Below are positions 17,842 to 27,478 of a DNA stretch of 64,000 bases, piece after piece. Where the stretch lies: positions 1,178,001 to 1,242,000 of the forward strand of contig NZ_JAIOTY010000001.1 in NCBI RefSeq assembly GCF_019931275.1, in the 5' to 3' direction. Position 1 is the stretch's first letter, and each line of letters opens with the position of its first letter. The notes below the pieces were generated by a model. That model saw only the letters and a program-made list of their open reading frames with translations. It searched no databases and had not been told where the DNA came from. Origin of the DNA: Nitratidesulfovibrio sp. SRB-5 (GTDB lineage: Bacteria; Desulfobacterota; Desulfovibrionia; Desulfovibrionales; Desulfovibrionaceae). Position numbers and translations under genes: made by a program.

Positions 17842-18666
17842 ATGACCGACCAGCGTACCAGTACTCCATCCGGGGCCGCGCCGGGAGCGGAAACCGCAAC
17901 GGGCGAATCCGCACCCCCGGCGGGGCAGCCCACCCCCGCCCGCTATCCGGTGCCCTTTCTGTCCGGCCAGTCAGGCAGGACGGACGCGGCAGGGCCGGAG
18001 GCCCTGGCGCAGGGCGCGGAACTGGTCCATATTGCCGGGTTTTCCGGAGGGGTCGGTTTTGCCGGGGGCGTGTACCGGCGGGAAGACTCCATCAAGCGCA
18101 GCCGGTTCATAGTCAGCGTGGCCCACGCGCCGGACACGGCCACGGCGCGGGCCTTCATCGAGGCGGTGCGCGCCGAATTCGCCGACGCCACCCACAACTG
18201 CTGGGCCTTTGCCGCCGGGCCGCCGGGCGACACCGCCCGCATCGGGTGCAGCGACGACGGCGAGCCCCACGGCACCGCCGGTCGCCCCATGCTGCAGCAA
18301 CTGCTGCACGGCGGCGTGGGCGAGGTGGCGGCGGTGGTGACACGATATTTCGGCGGGGTCAAGCTGGGCACCGGCGGGCTGGTGCGGGCCTATGCGGCCA
18401 TGGCCCGGCTGGGGCTGGACGGCCTGCCCCTGCGCCAGCGCATCGTGCCCGCGCGGGTGTCGGTGGTGCTGGCCCACGGCAGGGCCGGGGCGTTGCGGCG
18501 GCTGCTGCCCGCATACGAGGCGGCCATCCTGTCCGAAGTGCACGGGGCCGACGTGGAATGCATCATCGGCCTGCCCGTGGAGCACACCGCCGCATTCATG
18601 GCCGCCGTCATCGACATGGCCGCCGGTGAGGCGCTGGTGGACGTGCTGCCCCCGGCAGAAGATTGA
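17842..18666 (+). CDS. yigZ: YigZ/IMPACT-family protein
   Basis: Proteins of this family have an N-terminal UPF0029 (IMPACT) domain and a C-terminal DUF1949 domain; the biochemical role in bacteria is unsettled, with links to translation control. The 274-residue product shows the signature IKRSRFIV, then HNCWAFAAG and DDGEPHGTAGRPML, followed by VVTRYFGGVKLGTGGLVRAY, and a plausible DUF1949 domain from residue 205. The first 50 residues are low-complexity Pro/Gly/Ala sequence not usual in the family; a later start at an in-frame codon cannot be excluded. Divergent from topB. Confidence 0.88.
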   Translation: MTDQRTSTPSGAAPGAETATGESAPPAGQPTPARYPVPFLSGQSGRTDAAGPEALAQGAELVHIAGFSGGVGFAGGVYRREDSIKRSRFIVSVAHAPDTATARAFIEAVRAEFADATHNCWAFAAGPPGDTARIGCSDDGEPHGTAGRPMLQQLLHGGVGEVAAVVTRYFGGVKLGTGGLVRAYAAMARLGLDGLPLRQRIVPARVSVVLAHGRAGALRRLLPAYEAAILSEVHGADVECIIGLPVEHTAAFMAAVIDMAAGEALVDVLPPAED

Positions 18667-18675
18667 CCCGGTTGC

Positions 18676-18723
18676 GGCCCCGGGCTGCTGCCCGGTTTAG
18701 GCCCCGGGCTGCTGCCCGGTTTA
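18676..18723. repeat. Two 24-bp tandem units
   Basis: Two identical 24-bp units (GGCCCCGGGCTGCTGCCCGG plus TTTA). Each is itself a hairpin (CCGGGC/GCCCGG), so together they could act as a terminator for the convergent yigZ and pgl genes. Confidence 0.8.
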
Positions 18724-18795
18724 GGCCCAGTCCCGGCCCTGCTTCGGCCCGGCTCAGCATGACCAGATCCACTGCGGGCGAAAGAGCGCGTTGCA

Positions 18796-19533
18796 TTACC
18801 CCTTGGCCGCGCCCTCATCCACGATCCACACCAGGTCCCCATTGGCGGGCTTCACGAATTGCGCGGGCAGGGTGGGTTCCGCCAGCAGGTCCAGCGCCCG
18901 CGCCAGCACGGGGTGCTTTTCCCTGCCGGAAACAAGGAACACGCAACAGCGGGCGTTGTTCAGCACCGGCAGGGTCAGGGTAAGCCGGTCGCTCTTGGTG
19001 GCCAGCACGTACTGGTCGATGACCAGGCGCGTGCGCTCGGCAAGGCCCGTCCCGTCGGGGAACAGCGAGGCGGTGTGCCCGTCCTCGCCCATGCCCAGCA
19101 GCACCATGTCGAAGCGCGGCCAGGCGCCGTCTTCCAGGTCGAAATGTTCGCGCAGCAGCGATTCGTAGGCGGCGGCGCCCTCCACCGGGTCCATCTCGCC
19201 CTTCATGCGGTAGAAGCGGGTGGCCGGGGCCAGCGACAGCAGTTCGCGCCGGGCCACGCCGTAGTTGCTCTGCGGGTTGTCCGGCTCCACGCAGCGTTCG
19301 TCCACCCAGTATACGGCGATCTTTTCCCACGGCAGGCGGTCGAGCCAGGCCGGGGTGGCCAGCAGGCGGAACAGCGGGATGGGCGTGCTGCCGCCGGACA
19401 GGGCCAGGGTGAACACGCCGCGCGCGGCCACGGCCCGTTCGCAGCGTTCCAGCAGCAGTTGGGCGGTCTTTTCGGCCATGGCGGCCGGGTCTTTCATGAC
19501 GTGCAGGGCAAGGTTGACGGAACGGTGAGGCAT
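18796..19533 (-). CDS. pgl: 6-phosphogluconolactonase (SOL/DevB type)
   Basis: Hydrolyses 6-phosphogluconolactone in the oxidative pentose phosphate pathway. The 245-residue protein carries the family motifs LALSGGSTP near residue 45, VDERCVEPDNPQSNYG near residue 80, and LLGMGEDGHTASLFP near residue 150. The start chosen has GGAGCC upstream; longer in-frame extensions look non-coding. No zwf or gnd gene is adjacent in this window, so the pathway partners lie elsewhere. Confidence 0.93.
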   Translation of the reverse strand: MPHRSVNLALHVMKDPAAMAEKTAQLLLERCERAVAARGVFTLALSGGSTPIPLFRLLATPAWLDRLPWEKIAVYWVDERCVEPDNPQSNYGVARRELLSLAPATRFYRMKGEMDPVEGAAAYESLLREHFDLEDGAWPRFDMVLLGMGEDGHTASLFPDGTGLAERTRLVIDQYVLATKSDRLTLTLPVLNNARCCVFLVSGREKHPVLARALDLLAEPTLPAQFVKPANGDLVWIVDEGAAKG

Positions 19534-19826
19534 GGCGGCTCCGGTGGCGGCGATTCCGGTTGGCGTTTCTTGTCGGGGGCGGCGCGCGGGGCGCAACTGC
19601 TCCCCATGGTCGATATGTTGGCGATGACGAATCTGCCACAGGACCGCCCGCGTGGGAATGGGCAAAGAAGGACCACTGCCGCCCGGACGGCCAGCGCGCG
19701 CATGGCTGCCCCGGAAATGCGGCAGCGCCGTGGCGGGCCACGGCGCTGCGGAGATGCGAGAGGACTGGTGGAAAGCCGTCGGACACGGCGTGTGGCGGGG
19801 CAGCCGCGCCGGTGGATCAACAGGCT

Positions 19827-20267
19827 TTATGCCAGCACCACTTCAAACGCAGGCGGCGTCATGATGTGCTTCTTTACGGCGCACAGTTCCACGGCGCGCA
19901 CCAGCGCATCGCGGTATTCATCCGGAAAGCCCTGCGGCGGCGTGACCACGAAGGTCATGCGGGTGACCTGAAAGCCCTTGGGCGCGAATTCGCAGCCCAC
20001 GCGGATGCCCAGCCCTTCCGTGGATATCTTGCGGGCCTCGCAGAAGCGCTGGGCGTACACGCCCGCGCAGGTGGCCAGCGAAGCCAGAAACAGTTCGAAC
20101 GGGGTGGGGGCGGTGCCTTCACCGCCGTCCTTCACCGGCTGGTCGGTGCGGATGACGGTGGAAGCGGGGGCGGGGGTGTCCGGCCCGGCGGGGGTGACGG
20201 GGGGGTGGAGTATGGCGTCGATCTTCATGCCGCCGTTGAAGGCGACGTCGATGAACTTCATGGTCAT
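19827..20267 (-). CDS. OsmC-family peroxide-reductase-like protein
   Basis: OsmC/Ohr-family proteins are dimeric thiol enzymes or ligand binders. The 146-residue product has the family core, with one cysteine in FELFLASLATCAGVYA and a second candidate in LGIRVGCEF; these could be the redox pair, though spacing fits the YhfA/SACOL-like subgroup better than Ohr. The start was chosen at the ATG with ACAGGAGC upstream. It sits between pgl and the metallo-beta-lactamase gene in the same direction, but gaps of 165 bp and more argue against one operon. Confidence 0.85.
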   Translation of the reverse strand: MTMKFIDVAFNGGMKIDAILHPPVTPAGPDTPAPASTVIRTDQPVKDGGEGTAPTPFELFLASLATCAGVYAQRFCEARKISTEGLGIRVGCEFAPKGFQVTRMTFVVTPPQGFPDEYRDALVRAVELCAVKKHIMTPPAFEVVLA

Positions 20268-20432
20268 GTGCGGCTCCTGTGAATGTTCCGGCATTCGGGT
20301 GCGATGGAGCGGGCGCGGGAACGGCGCGCCGCGTCCGGTGTGCCTGGCTGGAGGTGTGGGTGGTGCGTGGCGCCGTTGCCGGGCGCCGTATGGCGGCGTG
20401 GCCGCGTACCTGCTCCGCGCGGGGCGGCGTGC

Positions 20433-21179
20433 TCAGCCGATGGTCTCCATGCGGGCAAAGCGCGGTTCGTGCAGCGGAAGGACGATGTCCGCCGCCTCCT
20501 TCACCTTGAGCATGATGTCGTAGCCCTGCTTGGGGTTGATGCAGGTGCCGGGGGGAATGACCTCCATCTCCATGCCCCGGATGGCGGCGGGCGGATTCAT
20601 GTTCTCGTCGATGATGCAGAACCCGGTGATGGCGGCGGTGCCCTGTTCCGTATCCACGAACACGGTCAGGCCACCCTCGGTATGCACCGGGGTGTGCACC
20701 ACGCGGATGCCGGGCAGGATTTCGCGCTCTTCTTCGGTAATCACGCGCAACTGGCCGTTGTCCTCGACATCGGCGATGTAGTCTTCAAGGTAGCGGAAAT
20801 CCAGCGGATGCGGGTCGTGGATGGACTCCAGTTCCTTTTCGTGCACCCAGATTTCCGCGTTTTCGCACTTGTAGTCGTTTTCGCAGTGGTCGTTGTGCAG
20901 ATGGGTGTGGATGACCACGTCGATGTCCGCCGGGGTGAGGCCGAATTTGGCCAGCCCCGCCTCGAAGGTATAAATCTTGCCGCCCAGGGCCGCCTCGCGG
21001 TCGGGCGAGACGATGGGGTTCAGTTCGCCGGTGTCCACCAGGATGCGCTTGTCGCCGCCCTCGATGTACCAGGTGTAGATGGGGATGGTGTAGGGCGTGC
21101 CGTAGTCGTGCTGGTAGGTCATCATGCCCTTGTCGAACACCTTGGAACCCATGACGATGGGGTGGATGCGGTACTTCAT
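20433..21179 (-). CDS. Metallo-beta-lactamase-fold hydrolase (AHL-lactonase-like)
   Basis: The 248-residue protein has the metal-binding HTHLHNDH motif near residue 91, a downstream HTPVHTEGG, and a final HEPRF, the pattern of the N-acyl-homoserine-lactonase-like branch of the metallo-beta-lactamase superfamily. Whether it opens lactones is not shown by sequence; many relatives have other substrates. No signal peptide, so cytoplasmic. It carries a second cysteine-rich patch (HCENDYKCENAEIW) that is common in anaerobe members. Confidence 0.85.
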   Translation of the reverse strand: MKYRIHPIVMGSKVFDKGMMTYQHDYGTPYTIPIYTWYIEGGDKRILVDTGELNPIVSPDREAALGGKIYTFEAGLAKFGLTPADIDVVIHTHLHNDHCENDYKCENAEIWVHEKELESIHDPHPLDFRYLEDYIADVEDNGQLRVITEEEREILPGIRVVHTPVHTEGGLTVFVDTEQGTAAITGFCIIDENMNPPAAIRGMEMEVIPPGTCINPKQGYDIMLKVKEAADIVLPLHEPRFARMETIG

Positions 21180-21340
21180 GCGACGCCTCGCGGGCTGACG
21201 GTTGCCGGAAGGTTGCCGGGCGCTTTCAGGGATGCGGTCACGGAGCATCTCGCGGGCGCCCCGGCCACGGGGCAGAGAGTAAGCACTTCCGCTCCGCTTG
21301 TCACGATTTCCTCCCGATCTGGTGGGAAATGGGGCGGGCC

Positions 21341-21394
21341 GAACATACTGAACGCACAGAACACACAGAACACACGGAACACGCAGAACACGCA
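21341..21394. repeat. 9-bp tandem repeat, six units
   Basis: Six 9-bp units of the form GAACACRCA (first units GAACATACT, GAACGCACA). It lies in the 360-bp gap 21180-21539 between the metallo-beta-lactamase gene start and the chemoreceptor stop; apart from this and the hairpin at 21471 I see nothing else there. Confidence 0.85.
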
Positions 21395-21470
21395 GAACAG
21401 GCCGGGCAGAGAGGACAGGTGCTCTCCGTGCCCCGCCGCACCCGCGCGCGCCATGTGCCCGGATACGCGA

Positions 21471-21502
21471 AGCGCCCCGGCATGGGGTAATGCCGGGGCG
21501 CT
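21471..21502. terminator. Hairpin terminator after the chemoreceptor gene
   Basis: Perfect 13-bp stem AGCGCCCCGGCAT/ATGCCGGGGCGCT with a 6-nt loop, located 38 bp beyond the stop of the leftward chemoreceptor gene. Confidence 0.65.
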
Positions 21503-21539
21503 GTGTTTCATGGCCGGGGGCAGGCTGAAGGTCCGCCGC

Positions 21540-23636
21540 CTAGCTGTCTTCCTTCAGTTCGCGGATGACGTCCTGCAATTCCGATGAGAGCCGGGCCAAC
21601 TCGCCCACTTCGCGGGTGGACTGGGCCATGGCCTCGGCCATTTCGGAGGCGATGCGGTTCACCTCGTCGGTGCCCCTGTTGATCTGCTCGGACGCGGCGG
21701 ACTGCTGTTCCGACGCCGTGGCTATGGAGCGCACCTGGTCGGCGGTGGATTCCACGATGGACACGATGCGCGCCAGCGCCTCGCCCGCCCGTGAGGCCAG
21801 GTCGGTGCTGCGCTGCACCACTTCCGCCGCGTGGCTCATGCCGGTGATGTTGTCCTGCGTGCCGCGCTGGATGGCGGTGATGGCGTCGCCCACTTCCTTG
21901 GTGGCCTGCATGGTCTTTTCGGCCAGCTTGCGCACCTCGTCGGCCACCACGGCGAAGCCGCGCCCGGCGTCACCGGCGCGGGCCGCCTCGATGGCCGCGT
22001 TCAGGGCCAGCAGGTTGGTCTGGTCGGCAATGTCGGTGATCACGGTCATGATGTTGCCGATGCCCTCGGCCCGCTTGCCCAGGTCGCCGAGGCCGGTGCT
22101 CATCTCGCGGGCGAACTCGTCCACCTTGCGGATGCTGTCCACCACGTCGCGCACGATGGCCCCGCCCGCCTCGGCCTGTGCCCTGGCGCTTTCGGCGCTT
22201 TCCGCCGCGCGAGAGGCGTTGGCCGCCACCTCAAGCACGCTGGCGTTCATCTGTTCCATGGCGGTGGCGGCTTCCGCCGTGCGGGCGCGCTGCACCTCTG
22301 CGCCGGACCGGGCTTCGTCCACCTGCCCGGCCAGTTCGTGCGAGGCGTTGCGCACGTTGGCCACGATGCCTTCCAGCCGTTCCGCCGTGTGGCGGATGCC
22401 TTCCTTGCGAGCCTGTTCGCCGCGCAGGCGGGCCTGTTCGGCCTCGCGCAGGGCGGTTTCCGCCTTGCGGGTCTGCTCTTCCGCCTCGGCGGTCTTGGTC
22501 TTGCCCGTGGCCAGCAGTTCGCCCAGGTTGCCCACCATGGCGCGCAGGCTGCCGTGCAGGTCCAACAGTTCGCCCGAGAAGTGGCGCGCTTCGGGCAGGG
22601 CGTCGAATTCGCCCGCCGCCACGCGACCGGACGCGGCCACCAGCATCTGCACCGGGTTGGCCACGGAACGGGCCAGCAGCCAGGCCACCACCATCAGGGC
22701 CATGGCAATGCCCGCGCCCACCATCAGAATATAGTTCACCACGCTGGTCGACTGGGCGTACACCTCTGCCTTGTCGATGACGGCCACCAGCTTCCAGCCC
22801 TGGTAGCCGGTGAACACGGTGACCAGCTTGTCCGTGCCGTCCATGGACGACTCGAAGGTGCCGCGCTGCATCCTCATGATCTGGGCAAGCGCGGGCACGC
22901 CGGTGTCTTCGGCTTTCTTGAAACCGAACTTTTCGTGCTTCGGGTCGGACAGGATGACCGAGGTGTCCTCCAGCAGCATGACGTAGCCGGTCTTGCCGAT
23001 GCGCAGGTTGGAGGTAACCTTGGTCAGGGTGGAAAGGTTGATGTCCACGCCCATGATGCCCACGATGTCGCCCGAGCCCGTGCGCACCTTGCTCATGACG
23101 CTGGCCACGGGATATCCGGTGGTGGACAGGTAGGCCTTGCTGATCAGCGTGTTGCCCGAGTGGGCCATGGCCTCCTTGTACCACGGGCGCTTGCGCGGGT
23201 CGTAGCCCGCGGGCACGCCGGAACCGTCGATGTGGCTGAGAAAGCCGCCGTCCTGATAGCCGATGAAGATTTCATCGTACCAGTTGTTGGCCTTGCCCAT
23301 CAGGGTGAACACCTTGGCCAGCGCCTGCTCCTCCTGCGTGAGCGAGGCGTGGTACAGCTTGTTGTCCTGTTTGGTGTCGGCGTAAGAGGCCACCTGGCCC
23401 TTGGCGTCAACCACGCGGGGCAGCGAAGCCATGTAGACCACGTTGCGCTGGGCCGCCTCGAAGAAGGTGGTGACGAAGTCGTTCACCCGCTCCAGTTGGG
23501 CGCCGGACGAGTCTTCGAAGTCGCGCAGCGAGGCGCGCCGGATTTCGATGGACACCACGGCGGAAACGCTGCCGATGGCGACGACGATGGACAGGAGAAA
23601 GGCGATGATCAGTTTGCTGCGGATGGTCAGAGACAT
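21540..23636 (-). CDS. Methyl-accepting chemotaxis protein with Cache sensor
   Basis: A membrane chemoreceptor. The 698-residue protein has a first transmembrane segment (about residues 9-30), a periplasmic double-Cache-like sensor (about 35-290), a second transmembrane segment (about 295-320), a HAMP domain starting ARSVANPVQ, a coiled coil rich in Glu/Ala, and the C-terminal signalling hairpin with [19 protein letters not shown]. The ligand is unknown; Cache domains often bind small organic acids or amino acids. The start was chosen at [11 protein letters not shown], which begins the first membrane helix. No che genes are nearby. Confidence 0.93.
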   Translation of the reverse strand: MSLTIRSKLIIAFLLSIVVAIGSVSAVVSIEIRRASLRDFEDSSGAQLERVNDFVTTFFEAAQRNVVYMASLPRVVDAKGQVASYADTKQDNKLYHASLTQEEQALAKVFTLMGKANNWYDEIFIGYQDGGFLSHIDGSGVPAGYDPRKRPWYKEAMAHSGNTLISKAYLSTTGYPVASVMSKVRTGSGDIVGIMGVDINLSTLTKVTSNLRIGKTGYVMLLEDTSVILSDPKHEKFGFKKAEDTGVPALAQIMRMQRGTFESSMDGTDKLVTVFTGYQGWKLVAVIDKAEVYAQSTSVVNYILMVGAGIAMALMVVAWLLARSVANPVQMLVAASGRVAAGEFDALPEARHFSGELLDLHGSLRAMVGNLGELLATGKTKTAEAEEQTRKAETALREAEQARLRGEQARKEGIRHTAERLEGIVANVRNASHELAGQVDEARSGAEVQRARTAEAATAMEQMNASVLEVAANASRAAESAESARAQAEAGGAIVRDVVDSIRKVDEFAREMSTGLGDLGKRAEGIGNIMTVITDIADQTNLLALNAAIEAARAGDAGRGFAVVADEVRKLAEKTMQATKEVGDAITAIQRGTQDNITGMSHAAEVVQRSTDLASRAGEALARIVSIVESTADQVRSIATASEQQSAASEQINRGTDEVNRIASEMAEAMAQSTREVGELARLSSELQDVIRELKEDS

Positions 23637-24043
23637 GTTGCCCCCCAAGGCGACTTGGTTGTTTACGGTTTGCCCGCCGTGAACCCTTCCGTCGCGCGTG
23701 CGCGGGGTTGCGTGAGTGTGCCCCGCTACGGCAATCGGATGGCTCCCCAGCTGCATCCGCCTGCCGCGCGGCCTTCATGCCCCCATTCCTGATGATTGGC
23801 AAGGCGCGGGGCGCATTGCATGGTGCAAAATCCGGGGCGGCACCACATCCCGCAGGAGTGACGTTTTGGTTGCGGTACGGCGGCAGCGCACCGCCGTGCG
23901 CAGTTCCGCACGCCTGTGGCCGGGTGCGCGCCATTGCGGCGTACTGGCCGCGCGTCCTGTCGCGACCGGTTGCGCGCTACACGACGACACTATATTGTGC
24001 GCCGCCAATAAGGTGGAACCCGGCCACGAACCTGGAGGAAACG
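23637..24043. other. Divergent promoter region between chemoreceptor and yhcH-like gene
   Basis: 407 bp with no convincing gene. It contains a promoter-like sequence for the rightward gene at 23970-23998; the chemoreceptor promoter was not located. Confidence 0.5.
23970..23998 (+). promoter_or_regulatory. Possible promoter of the yhcH-like gene
   Basis: TTGCGC, 17-bp spacer, TATTGT, ending 46 bp before the start codon; the local run CACTATATTGTG is the most AT-rich part of the region. Confidence 0.45.
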
Positions 24044-24559
24044 ATGATCATCGGCACGCTGGACACGTGGATGCGTTACGACCTTGGCCCGGCATGGCGG
24101 GCGGCCTTCGCCTTTCTGGCCAACCTGACGCCCGATGCGGCCACTGGCCGCCATCCCGTGCCTTGCGTGGATGCGCCGGAAGGCAGCGTGTACGTGGAAG
24201 TGGGGCGCTACGATACCAGGCCGGAAGGCAGCGGGCGGCTGGAAGCCCACCGCAGGCATATTGACATCCAGTACGTTCTTTCGGGTATGGAATGGTTGGA
24301 CTGGACGCCACTGCCCGGACTGGCTGCCCTGGGTCCGTACGCCGACGACAGGGACGTGCGCTTTTTTTCCGTGACGGGGCACCCCTGCACCCGCGTGCTG
24401 CTGCAACCCGGCACCTTTGCGGCGCTGTTTCCGGAGGATGCGCACATGCCGGGCATTGCCGTGCAGGGCGGCCCTGCTGCCATGGTCAAGGCGGTGGCCA
24501 AGGTGCGCGTGGACGCTCTGGCGGTGGCGGGCATCCCCCCGTGCGGGCTGGACGGGTAG
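24044..24559 (+). CDS. YhcH/YjgK/YiaL-family protein
   Basis: A cupin-fold protein of the DUF386 family, some members of which help process sialic acid or act as the beta subunit of evolved beta-galactosidase. The 171-residue product shows EVGRYDTRPEGSGRLEAHRRHIDIQYVLSG, the family core with the metal-binding Glu and His residues, and a late FPEDAHMPG. The start has GGAGGAA upstream. No sugar-catabolic gene is adjacent, so the substrate is open. Confidence 0.88.
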   Translation: MIIGTLDTWMRYDLGPAWRAAFAFLANLTPDAATGRHPVPCVDAPEGSVYVEVGRYDTRPEGSGRLEAHRRHIDIQYVLSGMEWLDWTPLPGLAALGPYADDRDVRFFSVTGHPCTRVLLQPGTFAALFPEDAHMPGIAVQGGPAAMVKAVAKVRVDALAVAGIPPCGLDG

Positions 24560-24580
24560 CAAGGGGCGGAAGCGCCGAAC

Positions 24581-24655
24581 CGGCATGCGCCGGACCGGCA
24601 CGCGCCAAACCGGCACGCGCCGAGTCAACATGCGCCGCATCAACGCGCGCCGAGC
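24581..24655. repeat. 15-bp tandem repeat, five units
   Basis: Five degenerate 15-bp units (CGGCAYGCGCCGRAC type) in the gap between the yhcH-like gene and the zinc-finger gene. Confidence 0.75.
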
Positions 24656-24821
24656 CAGCGGCGGGTGGGAGCAACGGGAATACCGGAACGGTGGAACCGG
24701 CGGGGAATTCAGGCATATCGACGGCTGATGGAGTCAGGCCGAATGCGCGCGGGCACCGCCCGCGCCCAGGGGGGCGGACCTGGTACTGACAGGGAGCGGA
24801 TCGGGACAACCAGGAGGTCTC

Positions 24822-25046
24822 ATGGACATTTTCGATCAGGCCCAGGAACTGGAGCGGCTGGAACGCGAAGCCGCCTTGTCCCGTGCGCGGAACGCCTCCG
24901 CGCAGGGGCGCGAGGGGCCCGAATGGATCGACGGCGTTGCCTGCTGCCGCGAGTGCGGCGAACCCATCCCCCCCGCCCGGCTGGCCGCCGTGCCGGGAGT
25001 GGGTTTGTGCAAGGCCTGCCAGGAAGAGATGGAGGGGGGCAGCTAG
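24822..25046 (+). CDS. Small TraR/DksA-type C4 zinc-finger protein
   Basis: 74 residues: an N-terminal helix (QELERLEREAALSRAR) and a C-terminal zinc finger CCRECGEPI ... LCKACQEEM, as in TraR/YbiI proteins that bind the RNA polymerase secondary channel. It lacks the long coiled coil of full DksA. A strong AGGAGG precedes the start and a good terminator follows. A full-length DksA is encoded at 61016-61378. Confidence 0.88.
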   Translation: MDIFDQAQELERLEREAALSRARNASAQGREGPEWIDGVACCRECGEPIPPARLAAVPGVGLCKACQEEMEGGS

Positions 25047-25068
25047 CCCCCATACCCGACCACCCCCG

Positions 25069-25104
25069 AACGGCCCGCGATGCTGATGCTCGCGGGCCGT
25101 TTTG
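25069..25104 (+). terminator. Intrinsic terminator
   Basis: Stem AACGGCCCGCG/CGCGGGCCGTT with an 11-nt loop and TTTT, 22 bp after the zinc-finger gene. Confidence 0.85.
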
Positions 25105-25347
25105 CGTCGTATGGCGCAACATTCCGCCCGGCGCTGCGCGGAGATGGGGCGGCCCGGCATCCCGGGCGTCATCGGCCTGCCCGCCATTTCGCCCCGGCAT
25201 GACATCCGGCCATGTCATCCCGTTGCGCCCGGCCATTGCGAAGACGCAGCTGGCAGGCTAGCGTTGGGCAGGGTTTCCCGCGCACGGCGGAAGCGTGTGT
25301 TCGTCGTGCGCGGGGCGCGCAACCGGCAGCACGAAAAGGACGGCACG

Positions 25348-25752
25348 ATGGAGATCAGGCGGGCAGGATCGCAGGCGTCGGCGGTGGGGATGGCCGAACG
25401 GTACACCGGTCCGGTGCGCGTGGACCCGTTGGTGGCCGAGCCGTACGACCCGTCGCGGGTTACCGCAACGGTGGTCACCTTTGAACCGGGGGCGCGCACG
25501 GTGTGGCACCGCCATCCCCTGGGCCAGATGCTGTTCGTCACCGCCGGATGCGGCCTTGTGCAGCGCCGGGGCGGACCGGTGGAGGAAATCCGCCCGGGGG
25601 ACACGGTATGGATCATGGCCGGTGAAGAGCACTGGCATGGCGCCCGGCCCGATACGGCCATGGCTCATGTGGCCGTGCAGGAACAGCTGGACGGCAGCAC
25701 CGCGGAATGGCTGGAAATGGTGCCGGAAGACGTTTACCGGGCCGGGCGCTGA
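25348..25752 (+). CDS. Cupin-domain protein
   Basis: The 134-residue protein is a single small-barrel cupin with the motifs GARTVWHRHPLGQMLFV (about residues 48-64) and PGDTVWIMAGEEHWHGA (about 85-101), giving the His and Glu metal ligands. The sequence resembles the cupin group often paired with carboxymuconolactone-decarboxylase-like proteins, but none is adjacent. The start has AAAAGGA upstream. The 301-bp gap before it (25047-25347) holds only the preceding terminator. Confidence 0.85.
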   Translation: MEIRRAGSQASAVGMAERYTGPVRVDPLVAEPYDPSRVTATVVTFEPGARTVWHRHPLGQMLFVTAGCGLVQRRGGPVEEIRPGDTVWIMAGEEHWHGARPDTAMAHVAVQEQLDGSTAEWLEMVPEDVYRAGR

Positions 25753-25780
25753 CGCAGAGGCTGTCGTGCTCCGGAACGGC

Positions 25781-25809
25781 AAAAGGGGCTCCCCACGGGG
25801 AGCCCCTTT
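25781..25809. terminator. Bidirectional intrinsic terminator
   Basis: Stem AAAGGGGCTCCCC/GGGGAGCCCCTTT with a 2-3-nt loop, shared by the convergent cupin and phosphate-transporter genes. Confidence 0.85.
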
Positions 25810-25845
25810 GTCGTGTGCTGTGTCGGCCCGTCGGAACAGGGGGCG

Positions 25846-26856
25846 CTAGTCGGCGATGCCCAGCAGTTCCAGAATCAGAAAGCTGATGGAAGCCATGGTG
25901 GCGGCGGCGGGAATGGTGAGAATCCACGCCACCACCAGGTTGCCCGCAATGCCCCAGCGCACGGCGGACAGGCGCTTGGTGGCCCCCACGCCGAACACGC
26001 AGGCGGTGATGGTGTGGGTGGTGGAAATGGGCGCGCCCATCAGCGAAGCCCCGGTGATGACCACGGCGGCGGACGTTTCCGCCGCGAAGCCGTGCACCGG
26101 CTCCAGCTTGAATATCTTGTGGCCCATGGTCTTCACGATCTTCCACCCGCCAAGGGCGGTGCCCATGGCCATGGCCAGCGCGCACGACAGCTTGACCCAC
26201 AACGGCACGTGGATGGTGTCTATCTGATGGAACAGGAACAGGGCCAGGGTGATGACGCCCATGGTCTTTTGCGCGTCGTTGAGGCCATGGCTGGTGGCCA
26301 TGAACGCGGAAGAGACGATCTGCAATTTTTCGAACGACCGCGTCACCGTGCGCCGGTTGGTGCGCCAGAACAGCAGCATCAGCAGCATCATGCACGCGTA
26401 GCTGACGGCAAAGCCCGCCAGGGGCGAGAGCACCAGCGGCAGCAGGATCTTCTTGACGATGGACATGGCGTTCAGCGTGCTGAACCCCGCGTGGGTGATG
26501 GCAGCCCCCATCAGCCCCCCGATGAGCGCGTGCGACGACGAGGAAGGCAGGCCGTAGTACCAGGTGATCAGGTTCCAGGCGATGGCCCCGATGAGCGCGG
26601 CCAGCACCAGGGTCTGGCTGCCCGCGACCATGTTGGTGTTCACGATGCCCTGGCCCAGGGTGTGCGCCACCTCTTCGCCCAGCATGGCGCCGAAAAGGTT
26701 CAGCACGGCGGCCATGGCCACGGCGGTGCGCGGGGAAAGCACCTTGGTGGAGACCACGGTGGCAATGGCGTTGGCGCAGTCGTGCGCCCCGTTGGTGAAG
26801 TCGAAGATCAGCGCGACGATGACGATGACGACGAGCAGCACCGGTATCTCAAGCAT
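25846..26856 (-). CDS. pit: Inorganic phosphate transporter, PiT family
   Basis: An inner-membrane permease for phosphate (probably as metal phosphate, proton- or sodium-coupled). The 336-residue protein is highly hydrophobic with about ten predicted helices and carries both copies of the PiT signature: FTNGAHDCANAIATVVS near residue 25 and a second, degenerate copy near residue 215 (SHGLNDAQKTMG). Its start overlaps the end of the DUF47 gene by 8 bp, the usual PiT-DUF47 arrangement, indicating translational coupling. Confidence 0.93.
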   Translation of the reverse strand: MLEIPVLLVVIVIVALIFDFTNGAHDCANAIATVVSTKVLSPRTAVAMAAVLNLFGAMLGEEVAHTLGQGIVNTNMVAGSQTLVLAALIGAIAWNLITWYYGLPSSSSHALIGGLMGAAITHAGFSTLNAMSIVKKILLPLVLSPLAGFAVSYACMMLLMLLFWRTNRRTVTRSFEKLQIVSSAFMATSHGLNDAQKTMGVITLALFLFHQIDTIHVPLWVKLSCALAMAMGTALGGWKIVKTMGHKIFKLEPVHGFAAETSAAVVITGASLMGAPISTTHTITACVFGVGATKRLSAVRWGIAGNLVVAWILTIPAAATMASISFLILELLGIAD

Positions 26857-27478
26857 TCTTCAGCACCACTTCCTCGATGGCGTCCGCGAGATCGTCCAGG
26901 CGCTCCACGGCCAACTCGATGCGGTCGTACACCTGGGTCCACTTCATGATGTCCACCACGGCGCGCATGTCGAGATTTTCGGTGTCGTGCAGTTCGGCAA
27001 GGCCGGTGCCCAGCAGCATCTCGCATTCGCCCTTGATGGCCTTCAGCTGCTTGACCTGCGCGGCAACGTCGGTCTTGTCCTTCAGGCAACAGATCATCTC
27101 GCCGGTGACGGCGCACATCTCGCGCAGGTTGCGGACCATCTTGCGGGCAGGGAAGCGGATGTAGGTGAACCCGTACAGCCGCGCGCGGGTGGCAATGCCC
27201 TTGATGAGGTTGATGGAGTCTTCCTGCGCCAGGTTCAGGCGGTAGATGTCCTCGCGGTCGATGGGGGTGATGAAGGTGAGCGAAAGCTGGCGCGAGATTT
27301 CGCGGCACAGTTCGTCGGCCTCCACCTCGACCAGGTTCACGCGCTTGCAGGCGTCGTCGACCTTGCCGAAATCCTCAAGGATGCGGGTGAGCAAGTCGGC
27401 CGCTTCCACCAGCATGGCATTCTGGCGGCTTAGCAGTTCAAAGAAGCGGACGGTCTTGGGGAACAGGTTCAAGGCCAT
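26849..27478 (-). CDS. DUF47/PhoU-like partner of the phosphate transporter
   Basis: The 209-residue all-helical protein belongs to the DUF47 (TIGR00153-like) family, distant relatives of PhoU thought to regulate PiT transporters. Visible are FFELLSRQNAMLVEAADLL at the start and the E-x-x-x-D metal-site pattern (NLVEVEADELCREIS; TPIDREDIYRL). First gene of a two-gene operon with pit. A Pho-box-like sequence lies about 265 bp upstream. The start was chosen at MALNLFPK. Confidence 0.92.
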   Translation of the reverse strand: MALNLFPKTVRFFELLSRQNAMLVEAADLLTRILEDFGKVDDACKRVNLVEVEADELCREISRQLSLTFITPIDREDIYRLNLAQEDSINLIKGIATRARLYGFTYIRFPARKMVRNLREMCAVTGEMICCLKDKTDVAAQVKQLKAIKGECEMLLGTGLAELHDTENLDMRAVVDIMKWTQVYDRIELAVERLDDLADAIEEVVLKNA